Source: Spirochaetales bacterium (GTDB taxonomy: Bacteria; Spirochaetota; Spirochaetia; JABEVK01). Taken from it: a stretch of DNA of 64,000 nt. The notes below the pieces were generated by a model. It saw nothing but the letters and a program-made list of their open reading frames with translations. It ran no database searches and was not told where the DNA came from. A program made the translations under genes and the position numbers. The number at the start of each line of letters is the position of its first letter. Within the stretch, counting starts at the first letter, position 1. This document shows, piece by piece, positions 54,871 through 64,000 of this stretch. The stretch lies in contig CANJXC010000009.1 of NCBI GenBank assembly GCA_947478845.1, forward strand, positions 1-64,000, written 5' to 3'.

Positions 54871-55401
54871 ATGGCGATTTCCCGGTCTTTCGCCAAGCCG
54901 TACGCTAAGGCCCTGTTTGAGTTGTCGGCCGACAATGTTCAGCGCGGACTGTGGTTGCACAGGTTGCAAGTCCTCGACATGGTTTTTCAGGATCCTCAGA
55001 TTCGCCGAACGGTGAGTAGGATGTCCGGACCAAAAGCCCTCGAATGGCTACAGTCCATCCTCAAGGATGGAATCGACGGGGGAGCCTATTCCCTGCTGGC
55101 CCTGCTTTTGCAGTACAAGCGGCTGGCGCTCATCAACGAAATACGCCTGCATTTTGCTGATCTGATGGTTGAATATCACGGTTTCGGAATCCTATACCTC
55201 ACCTCTGCGGTTGAACTTCAAGACGACGAACGAGCAAGTGTTCTGGCGATGTTTGAGAAGCAGTTTGGCGAGAAGTTGATACCGCACTACCGCACCGATC
55301 CAGCCATTCGCGGCGGCGTTATCGGCCGGGTAAAAGATTTGGTCTACGACGGGTCCCTTCGGGGATCCTTGGATAAATTGAGGGAAAACCTCATCCAATG
55401 A
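54871..55401 (+). CDS. atpH: F-type ATP synthase subunit delta
   Basis: The 176-aa subunit joining the peripheral stalk to F1. It starts SFAKPYAKALFELS and ends with IRGGVIGRVKDLVYDGSLRGSLDKL, the conserved C-terminal block. ATG 54871 lies 2 bases after the atpF stop; an upstream TTG in frame at 54859 is less likely. Confidence 0.92.
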   Translation: MAISRSFAKPYAKALFELSADNVQRGLWLHRLQVLDMVFQDPQIRRTVSRMSGPKALEWLQSILKDGIDGGAYSLLALLLQYKRLALINEIRLHFADLMVEYHGFGILYLTSAVELQDDERASVLAMFEKQFGEKLIPHYRTDPAIRGGVIGRVKDLVYDGSLRGSLDKLRENLIQ

Positions 55402-55414
55402 GGTGGAGTAAGTT

Positions 55415-56956
55415 ATGCAGTTAAGCCCCACAGAAATCACCGCCCTTATCAAAGAGCGGATTCAAAAGTCCGATCTGACCCCCGAAATCCGCACCGAAGG
55501 GACGATTCTCAGCATTAGCGACGGTATAGTGCGCATCGAGGGCCTGTCTCAGGCCCTGCAGGGAGAGTTACTGGAACTTCCCGGCGGTACCGCAGCGTTG
55601 GCTTTGAACCTCGAGCAAGACTTTGTCGGAGCCGTGGTTCTTGGCCGCTGGAGGCACTTGTCGGAGGGCGATACCGTTAAGTCGACGGGCCGGGTGCTCG
55701 ACGTACCTGTGGGAGAGGCGCTTCTAGGGCGCGTTGTGAACGCTTTGGGCGAGCCCATTGACGGCCGCGGGGCTATCAACGCCACAGCGCGGTCGGCGAT
55801 TGAGAAAATCGCGCCCGGAGTTATTTCCCGCGAACACGTGAGTCAACCGATGCAGACCGGCATCAAAGCTGTCGACTCGATGATCCCCATTGGCCGTGGG
55901 CAGCGCGAGCTGATTATCGGCGACCGCCAAACCGGCAAAACCGCTATCGCCATCGACACCATCATCAATCAGAAAGGCAACGGGGTTAAGTGCATTTATG
56001 TGGCCATCGGCCAGAAGCAAAGTTCGATTGCAGCGGTGGTGAAGCGCCTCGAAGACGCCGGTGCCCTAGATCACACCATTGTCGTGGTCGCCTCCGCTTC
56101 CGAGTCGGCGGCGCTGCAATACATTGCGCCCTATTCGGGTTGCACCATGGGCGAATACTTCCGCGACAAGGGTGAAGACGCACTCATTGTTTACGATGAC
56201 CTTACCAAGCAGGCTTGGGCCTACCGCCAGATATCCCTCCTGTTGAGGCGACCACCGGGTCGCGAGGCGTATCCAGGCGACGTGTTTTACCTGCACTCGC
56301 GCCTTCTCGAACGAGCAAGCCGCATCAACGAGGTAGAGGTCGAGAAACTCACCGGTGGCAAGGTGAAAGGCAAAACCGGCTCTTTGACGGCACTGCCAAT
56401 TATTGAGACCCAAGGTGGCGACGTGTCGGCCTTTGTGCCCACCAACGTCATCTCCATCACCGACGGCCAGATCTACCTTGAGACCAACCTCTTCAACGCA
56501 GGGCAGCGTCCTGCGGTCAACGCGGGCTTGTCCGTGAGCCGCGTGGGGGGCGACGCTCAAACCAAAATCATTAAGAAATTGGGCTCCTCGGTGCGCATGG
56601 ACTTAGCCCAGTACCGCGAATTGGCCGCCTTTACCCAGTTCAGTTCCGACCTCGACGAGGCCACCCAGCGCCAAATCGAAAGAGGCAAGCGCGTCACCGA
56701 ATTGATGAAGCAGGGTCAGTTTGCACCTCTCAACCTTGGATTGATGGCGGCTTCGCTTTTTGCCGCCAACCGTGGTTACCTCGACAACGTCGACGTGAAA
56801 CGTATTGTGAGCTTTGAAAAGGAATTGCACGCCTTCCTAGAACGCGACCATATGGCGCTCGTAAAGAAGATCAACGAGAGAGGCGACTTTGGTGATGAAA
56901 TCCAGAGGGGCCTTGACGAAGCATTGAAAGCCTTCAAAGCCACGGGAACCTGGTAG
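55415..56956 (+). CDS. atpA: F-type ATP synthase subunit alpha
   Basis: The 513-aa regulatory nucleotide-binding subunit of F1. The P-loop is [13 protein letters not shown], with [12 protein letters not shown] before it. [27 protein letters not shown] and [18 protein letters not shown] follow. The N-terminal segment [10 protein letters not shown] anchors delta. GGTGGA is the likely ribosome site. Confidence 0.96.
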   Translation: MQLSPTEITALIKERIQKSDLTPEIRTEGTILSISDGIVRIEGLSQALQGELLELPGGTAALALNLEQDFVGAVVLGRWRHLSEGDTVKSTGRVLDVPVGEALLGRVVNALGEPIDGRGAINATARSAIEKIAPGVISREHVSQPMQTGIKAVDSMIPIGRGQRELIIGDRQTGKTAIAIDTIINQKGNGVKCIYVAIGQKQSSIAAVVKRLEDAGALDHTIVVVASASESAALQYIAPYSGCTMGEYFRDKGEDALIVYDDLTKQAWAYRQISLLLRRPPGREAYPGDVFYLHSRLLERASRINEVEVEKLTGGKVKGKTGSLTALPIIETQGGDVSAFVPTNVISITDGQIYLETNLFNAGQRPAVNAGLSVSRVGGDAQTKIIKKLGSSVRMDLAQYRELAAFTQFSSDLDEATQRQIERGKRVTELMKQGQFAPLNLGLMAASLFAANRGYLDNVDVKRIVSFEKELHAFLERDHMALVKKINERGDFGDEIQRGLDEALKAFKATGTW

Positions 56957-56962
56957 GACAAC

Positions 56963-59279
<2,317 letters not shown>

Positions 59280-59289
59280 GGAAGTCTGA

Positions 59290-59706
59290 ATGCCCCTTAC
59301 CGTCGAAATCGTCAGTGCGGAGAGAGCAATTTGGTCGGGTGAGGCCGAGTTTGTGGTCGTTCCTGGCTCTCAAGGAGAGCTAGGCGTCTACAAAGGCCAC
59401 ACACCGCTGATCACCTACCTGAAGTCGGGAGACGTCATGGTCCAAGTTGCCGAAGGGGAGCGCCACCACTTCTACGTTTCAGGCGGCGTGGCCGAGATTC
59501 AGCCTACGGGGGTCATCGTCCTCTCCGATTCTTCGGTACGTGCTCAAGATTTGGACGAGGCGGCCATCCGCGAGGCCAAGGCCCATGCGGAAGAAATGCT
59601 TCGTAACAGCAAAGACAAACTCAATTACACCGAGATCGAGCTGAAGCTATCTCAGATGGTCAGCCAGCTTTCGACCTTGGAGAAGTACCGGGCCGGCCAG
59701 AAGTAG
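59290..59706 (+). CDS. atpC: F-type ATP synthase subunit epsilon
   Basis: The 138-aa rotor subunit: an N-terminal beta-sandwich (VEIVSAERAIWSGEAEFVVVPGSQGELGV, HHFYVSGGVAEIQP) and a C-terminal two-helix arm of about 50 residues that can inhibit ATP hydrolysis. Its TAG stop is followed immediately by the GTG of the EIIA gene. Confidence 0.94.
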   Translation: MPLTVEIVSAERAIWSGEAEFVVVPGSQGELGVYKGHTPLITYLKSGDVMVQVAEGERHHFYVSGGVAEIQPTGVIVLSDSSVRAQDLDEAAIREAKAHAEEMLRNSKDKLNYTEIELKLSQMVSQLSTLEKYRAGQK

Positions 59707-60165
59707 GTGTTCATCTCTGAATTGTTCCCGTCAGAGTGGATTGTGCCGAACCTCAAGAGTCGCACGAAGGAAGGTCTGTTCAAGGAACTCTGTTCTTATG
59801 TCTCGGCCCGAAAGCCGGAAGTTTCGAAGGAAACGCTCCTTGAGAACCTCTGGGAGCGCGAGAGGCAGATGACCACGGGAATTGCCCTCGGGGTCGCACT
59901 TCCTCACACCTATGTTTCAGGAATTGGCAGTACCCTCGGTTTGTTGGGTCTCTCGAAGCGGGGAATAGAGTACAACTCGCTCGATGGAAAACCCGTGCAT
60001 GCGGTTTTTTTTCTTCTCAGCGATTTAGATGAGCCGGACGAGCATGTGCACGTGCTCAAGCGAATAGCCATGCTGCTCATCAACCCGGATTTTTTTCCTA
60101 CGTTGATGAAGGCCCATACTTCGAACGACATTTCTGGAACCTTGCGCCTCTTTGAACATTCGTAG
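59707..60165 (+). CDS. PTS EIIA type-2 domain protein (PtsN-like)
   Basis: A 152-aa single-domain EIIA of the fructose/nitrogen class. The phosphorylated histidine lies in GIALGVALPHTYV. The GLLGLSKRGIEYNSLDGKPVHAVFFLL block and HVHVLKRIAMLL are family conserved. A stand-alone EIIA such as PtsN usually regulates K+ transport, metabolism or transcription and does not move sugar. No EI, HPr or EIIBC gene is nearby. The GTG start directly abuts the atpC stop, so it is probably co-transcribed with ATP synthase. Confidence 0.85.
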   Translation: MFISELFPSEWIVPNLKSRTKEGLFKELCSYVSARKPEVSKETLLENLWERERQMTTGIALGVALPHTYVSGIGSTLGLLGLSKRGIEYNSLDGKPVHAVFFLLSDLDEPDEHVHVLKRIAMLLINPDFFPTLMKAHTSNDISGTLRLFEHS

Positions 60166-60180
60166 GTTTTTCGCTACACT
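60152..60180 (+). promoter_or_regulatory. Leaderless serS promoter inside EIIA gene end
   Basis: TTGAAC and TACACT have 17-base spacing, and TACACT ends 6 bases before the serS ATG. The predicted start of transcription is at the ATG itself. The -35 lies inside the last codons of the EIIA gene. Confidence 0.55.
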
Positions 60181-60186
60181 CGCTGC

Positions 60187-61464
60187 ATGCTCGACATCAC
60201 CTTCATCCGCGACAATCTCGTAGCCGTTGAGGCCAACATTCGCAACAGGAACATGCAAGCAGACCCCCGATTGGCTGTTGCTTTGCACGAAGAGCGCTCT
60301 CGAAGCGTTCAAGCTCTCGAGGCAAAGCGTGCTGCCCGCAACGAAAATGCCTCCCGCATGAAAGGAAAACTCGAACCTACCGAGAGGCAAGCCTTGATTG
60401 ACGAGGGTAAGGCGTTGAAGGACGAAATCGGTCGGTTGGAAACAACCCTTTCCGAGGTTGAGCCCCGCCTCAAAGTTGCCTTGATGCAGATTCCCAACAT
60501 GGCACACCCCGACGCCCCCGTGGGGAAAACTGACGTGGACAATCCGGAGCTAAAGCGAATCGGAGTTCCCACTCAGTTTCTTTTCCCTGCTCTCGACCAC
60601 GTGCAACTGGGAGAAAAGCTCGACATCATTGACTTCGAAGCCGGAACCAAGGTTTCGGGAACAAAGTTCTACTTCTTGAAAAATGAAGGGGTGTTTCTTG
60701 AGCTCGCGTTGGTGAGGTTTGTCTTGGATCTGCTTACCAAGAAGGGGTTTACTCCGTTCATTACACCCGATATCGCTCGGGAAGAAGTTCTCACCGGCAT
60801 TGGTTTCAATCCCCGCGGTCCTGAATCCAACATCTATCCCCTCGAAGGTACCGATACATGCCTAGTGGGTACCGCCGAAATCACACTCGGCGGCTACTAC
60901 GCGGATCAAATCGTCGATCTGAGCCAGGGACCAATTCTCATGGCCGGACTTTCGCACTGTTTTCGGCGGGAGGCTGGCGCACACGGGCAGTTTTCCAAGG
61001 GCCTGTATCGGGTCCACCAGTTTACAAAGGTTGAAATGTTTGCGCTGTGCCAGCCCGACCAGTCTGACGCTCTGCACGAGACACTCCGTGGCATCGAAGA
61101 GGAAATCTTTACATCGCTGGAAATACCGTTTCGGGTTGTCGACACCTGCACCGGCGACTTAGGCGCACCCGCGTACCGCAAGTACGACTTGGAAGCTTGG
61201 ATGCCGGGAAGGGGAACCGGGGAGTATGGAGAGGTGACCTCCACTTCCAATTGCACCGACTTCCAGGCACGAAGGCTAGGTATTCGCTACAAGGATGCTC
61301 AGGGGCGCAACCGTCCCGTCCACATGCTCAATGGAACGGCCATGGCCGTTAGTCGGGGCATGATAGCCATTCTCGAAAACTTCCAGCAGGCTGATGGGTC
61401 GGTGCGGATTCCGGAACTTTTGGTGCCCTACACCGGCTTTGATATCATCCGACCCCGCAGGTAG
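60187..61464 (+). CDS. serS: Seryl-tRNA synthetase
   Basis: A class II aminoacyl-tRNA synthetase of 425 aa. An N-terminal coiled-coil arm of about 100 residues binds the long variable arm of tRNA-Ser. Class II motif 2 is LSHCFRREAGAHGQ, and motif 3 includes LNGTAMAVSRGMIAILEN. TAEITLGGYYADQIV and TSTSNCTDFQARRL are typical. Own promoter, no Shine-Dalgarno. neuB follows 5 bases after the stop. Confidence 0.96.
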   Translation: MLDITFIRDNLVAVEANIRNRNMQADPRLAVALHEERSRSVQALEAKRAARNENASRMKGKLEPTERQALIDEGKALKDEIGRLETTLSEVEPRLKVALMQIPNMAHPDAPVGKTDVDNPELKRIGVPTQFLFPALDHVQLGEKLDIIDFEAGTKVSGTKFYFLKNEGVFLELALVRFVLDLLTKKGFTPFITPDIAREEVLTGIGFNPRGPESNIYPLEGTDTCLVGTAEITLGGYYADQIVDLSQGPILMAGLSHCFRREAGAHGQFSKGLYRVHQFTKVEMFALCQPDQSDALHETLRGIEEEIFTSLEIPFRVVDTCTGDLGAPAYRKYDLEAWMPGRGTGEYGEVTSTSNCTDFQARRLGIRYKDAQGRNRPVHMLNGTAMAVSRGMIAILENFQQADGSVRIPELLVPYTGFDIIRPRR

Positions 61465-61469
61465 CCTTC

Positions 61470-62543
61470 ATGAGTGAACGTCTCTACGTCATTGCCGAAA
61501 TTGGGACCAGTCACATGGGAAACCGGGACAAAGCCCGGGACCTCATCCACGCTACTGCCGAGTCGGGCGCAGACTGCGCCAAGTTTCAAGTGGTTTTCGC
61601 CAAGGAAATCATTCACCCTCTGACGGGCGAGCTAGATCTACCGAGTGGAAGAGTACGACTGTACGACAAGTTCATCGAAGTAGAGCAGGAAAAGGAGTTC
61701 TACGCCTACCTCAAAGCCGAAACCGAGGCCTGTGGCATGGATTTTCTCGCCTCTCCCTTTGGGTTGGAATCGGCACGGCTCCTGCAGAGTCTTGGCGCAA
61801 GGGCTTTCAAAGTGGCTTCGCCTGAACTGAATCACCTTCCCCTGTTGCGGGAGTTGCGCGGCTACGGCAAGCCCCTTATTTTGTCCAGCGGGGTCAGCCT
61901 ATTGAGCGACATTGAGGCGGCCGTCGAGGCCGTCCACGGCGTCCCGATTTCCTTGTTGCACTGCATCACCTCGTACCCGGCGCCCCCAGAGGAGTACAAC
62001 CTGCGAGTCCTCGAACCTCTGAAGGTTCTCTTCGGTTGCCCAGTAGGTATCTCGGACCATTCCCTCGACCCGGAGCTAGTTCCCTTGACAGGCCTTATTG
62101 CCGGCGCCTCCCTTCTGGAAAAGCATTTTTGCCTCAGCCACGACGACCCAGGCCTCGACGACAAAAATGCCCTCGACCCAACTCAGTTTGCTACCATGAC
62201 CCATTCGATCCGAGAACTCGAGGCTGTGCCTTTAGCGCAGAGGCGCGCCCGTCTGTATGCTCGCTTTGGCGCGGCACGAATTGAAGCGGTTTTGGGAAAC
62301 GGCCGGAAACTCCTCGCGGCTTCCGAGAGGGCCAATTATGAGCGCACCAACCGAAGCCTGCACGTCTGGAAGACTCTTCCCGCTGGTCACCGGTTGCAGG
62401 ATTCTGACCTCGCCGAGTTGCGCACCGAGAAGGTGTTGAGGCCCGGGCTTTCGCCGGTGTGGCGCTCTACCGTCGTGGGCAAGTTGCTAACGCGCGAGGT
62501 TGAACAAGGGCAGGGGTTGGTCTGGGAGGATCTACTTTCGTAG
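61470..62543 (+). CDS. neuB: NeuB-family sialic-acid-type synthase
   Basis: A 357-aa PEP-dependent condensing enzyme making N-acetylneuraminate, legionaminate or a related nonulosonate for surface glycans. The TIM barrel starts YVIAEIGTSHMGNRDKA and contains FKVASPELNHLPLL, LHCITSYPAPPEEYNL and GISDHSLDPELVP. The C-terminal SAF (antifreeze-like) domain begins near residue 290 (RSLHVWKTLPAGHRL). No other nonulosonate genes are in the window, so the exact sugar is open. Its 3' end overlaps the opposite-strand hydrolase gene by 12 bases. Confidence 0.9.
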   Translation: MSERLYVIAEIGTSHMGNRDKARDLIHATAESGADCAKFQVVFAKEIIHPLTGELDLPSGRVRLYDKFIEVEQEKEFYAYLKAETEACGMDFLASPFGLESARLLQSLGARAFKVASPELNHLPLLRELRGYGKPLILSSGVSLLSDIEAAVEAVHGVPISLLHCITSYPAPPEEYNLRVLEPLKVLFGCPVGISDHSLDPELVPLTGLIAGASLLEKHFCLSHDDPGLDDKNALDPTQFATMTHSIRELEAVPLAQRRARLYARFGAARIEAVLGNGRKLLAASERANYERTNRSLHVWKTLPAGHRLQDSDLAELRTEKVLRPGLSPVWRSTVVGKLLTREVEQGQGLVWEDLLS

Positions 62544-63878
62544 CAGTCGGACGCCAGGAACCGGCGCGTTGGCAGCATCGAGCAACGTGCCATCGCCACC
62601 CCAAAGCGTGAATTGAAAAAACGCCGCTAAGTATTCCCTTACAATGGAGTGTAGACGCCCATCCGCCTGCGATTTGAGGCCGAAGAAGGCCAAAAACGGT
62701 TTTGAATAGGCCGCGTCGGTCAAATCGGCCCTATGGAGGGAATCCGAGAGCAAGACCCAACGACTTTTGTCGAGTACAGAGTCGGTGGCACTAGCCTGCC
62801 CCGTTACCCACAACTCGGGCATCTTGGTCTTCCGGGACCCTTTCGGCTGATCGCCAAGCCACACCATTGAGGCCAAACCATCGGCCTCGCCGACTACCGA
62901 CCTACCACTCGGAGCTCCTTTCCACGCCAACGAACCGACACGTTTGAGGTCTATTGCCTCGTAGAGCACGTCACCGGGCTCTTTGACCATGGCTGCGAGC
63001 GCCAGTCGAAGAACAGGGATTTGGCTCTCCTGGCTCGAGGGAGCTAATTCAAGCGACTTTTCGGGCTGTAACCAGAGCTCTGGTTGGAGCAACGGCTCGA
63101 GCAGTTGTCCCTGAACAGTAGCCCAAGTAAACTGCACTAACTGAGGCGGAGCTGGAGTTGAGCGCGCACCCACAACCACGAAGCCCCGGCTGGCTAGATC
63201 AGCGGCCAACCACGAGAAATCGAGAGCCTCGTCGTTGGGTGGTACAGACAACAAGACCGCAGGGTAACGGGTATTGGGTCGGGCCAGTTTCCCCCCCTGA
63301 ACATAACGGGGAGGGCTGTGCTCCAAGTAGGCTTGCCAGTAGACGGGAAGCCCTCCGCGCGAGTAGGTTGCTTCCCACGTAGCGGGGCTCGATTCCGGCC
63401 CCTTGAGCGGAAGCGAGCTGCCGGAGGCGGGATACCAGACCAAGATGTCCTTTGAAGGCTGGCCCGAAGCGGCTGGGAAATGCACGGTCTTGAACCCCAC
63501 CGCAAGACCACCTGTAAGTGGTACCTGAGGCAAGGGAAACAGAATGCAGACTACCGCCGCAGCAACCGCAAGGAGAAACATGCCCGAGGAGATCAGAAAG
63601 CGAAAGCCTCGAGACAAAGCCGAAAGGAATCCTTTGTTTGGCATCTGCCCACGAAGGGTCCGAAGGGTGGGAAAAAGGTAAAGCAGGTCGAGCAACAACA
63701 CCGCTATCGCGGGAATCATCTGCCAGCGAAGGCCCTCGAGGCCCAAGCTTATCCCGAGAGCAATTCCTGCCGCAAAAACAAGATAGTTCAGCGCAAAAAT
63801 TCGCCGGTGCCGGGGGGCCAGCAGGATCGCATGGTAAATCACCAGAAAGCTCAAAAACAGAAGTTCGGCGATCCGCAT
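62532..63878 (-). CDS. Membrane-anchored PAF-acetylhydrolase-like protein
   Basis: A 448-aa protein with about four membrane helices in residues 5-125, then an extracytoplasmic domain of about 320 residues. That domain resembles the platelet-activating-factor acetylhydrolase group of alpha/beta-hydrolases (VWYPASG, RYPAVLLSVPPNDEALDFSWLAADLASRGFVVVGA). The expected nucleophile elbow GxSxG is not seen; VVGEADGLASM stands where GHSxGG is expected, so activity is doubtful. The start is ATG 63878, with a TTGCAG-17-TAAACT promoter ending 9 bases before it. It is convergent with neuB. Confidence 0.65.
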   Translation of the reverse strand: MRIAELLFLSFLVIYHAILLAPRHRRIFALNYLVFAAGIALGISLGLEGLRWQMIPAIAVLLLDLLYLFPTLRTLRGQMPNKGFLSALSRGFRFLISSGMFLLAVAAAVVCILFPLPQVPLTGGLAVGFKTVHFPAASGQPSKDILVWYPASGSSLPLKGPESSPATWEATYSRGGLPVYWQAYLEHSPPRYVQGGKLARPNTRYPAVLLSVPPNDEALDFSWLAADLASRGFVVVGARSTPAPPQLVQFTWATVQGQLLEPLLQPELWLQPEKSLELAPSSQESQIPVLRLALAAMVKEPGDVLYEAIDLKRVGSLAWKGAPSGRSVVGEADGLASMVWLGDQPKGSRKTKMPELWVTGQASATDSVLDKSRWVLLSDSLHRADLTDAAYSKPFLAFFGLKSQADGRLHSIVREYLAAFFQFTLWGGDGTLLDAANAPVPGVRLLRK

Positions 63879-63887
63879 TGTGGAAAC

Positions 63888-63916
63888 AGTTTACTGGACT
63901 CATCTTCCTTCTGCAA
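63888..63916 (-). promoter_or_regulatory. Promoter of the PAF-AH-like gene
   Basis: On the minus strand TTGCAG and TAAACT are 17 bases apart, and TAAACT ends 9 bases before the ATG. The remaining bases to the window's right edge hold no gene I can support. Confidence 0.45.
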
Positions 63917-64000
63917 GATAAGATATCTCATGCCGCAGCAGGACTTTCGAGATGCAGCACCTCCGTCAACGTACCCCGATATCGGATCTCCTTGGTGAAA

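Overview
This is a dense, G+C-rich bacterial chromosome segment with about 60 protein genes and almost no intergenic space. I see no rRNA, tRNA, CRISPR array or insertion sequence. The cell is a diderm: there are two predicted outer-membrane or secreted barrel-like proteins, a LolA-like lipoprotein-sorting protein with a Lol/MacB-type ABC transporter, and a periplasmic LivK. I cannot name the phylum with confidence. A spirochaete-like or other deep diderm lineage is my best guess, and it is weak. The complete F-type ATP synthase operon, CysM, PepN, Dcp, PpnP and the amino-acid decarboxylase all read like proteobacterial family members.

Layout. 1-450: a decayed fragment of an integron-type tyrosine recombinase, with short repeats on one side and a tRNA-T-arm-like hairpin on the other. 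0.45-8.1 kb: typA and a cyclic-nucleotide-gated K+ channel on the minus strand, then a plus-strand run of Nudix hydrolase, membrane protein, MFS transporter, amino-acid ABC permease and SAM hydrolase. 8.1-8.8 kb: a VapBC toxin-antitoxin pair with palindromic operators. 8.9-11.8 kb: dcp and an EamA exporter. 11.8-16.9 kb: livKHMGF branched-chain amino-acid ABC transporter (minus) with a terminator/attenuator after livK. 17.1-19.8 kb: nadR, a SpoU-type RNA methyltransferase and an epimerase. 19.8-22.7 kb: a LacI regulator, a polyprenyl diphosphate synthase and a UbiA prenyltransferase (minus). 22.8-32.1 kb: a seven-gene galactoside operon (galT, galK, galE, GH2 beta-galactosidase, GH36 alpha-galactosidase, lipoprotein hydrolase, secreted protein) in which most junctions are ATGA overlaps. 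A perfect 18-bp palindrome at its promoter is repeated, with one mismatch, in the lacI promoter.

32.1-38.5 kb: an esterase broken by an in-frame TAG, a PncC-like amidohydrolase, and a five-gene minus-strand operon of LolA-like protein, outer-membrane protein, ABC ATPase and two permeases. 38.6-42.3 kb: a cyclic-nucleotide-binding protein, a catalytically degenerate HtrA/PDZ protein coupled to a LuxR-type regulator, a MutT-CysM fusion, and a divergent cysteine-free Rrf2 regulator. 42.3-49.7 kb: a PilZ-like membrane protein, a secreted protein, a HAD hydrolase, a zinc-ribbon protein, pepN and yicI. 49.8-52.7 kb: Nudix, ppnP and an Arg/Lys/Orn decarboxylase. 52.8-62.5 kb: atpIBEFHAGDC followed directly by a PtsN-like EIIA, then serS and neuB. 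62.5-63.9 kb: a membrane-anchored hydrolase-like protein.

A recurring signal is a -10-like hexamer (TANNNT) placed 6-9 bases before the start codon of first-in-operon genes without a Shine-Dalgarno, whereas internal genes carry good Shine-Dalgarno sequences. This suggests that leaderless transcripts are common in this organism.
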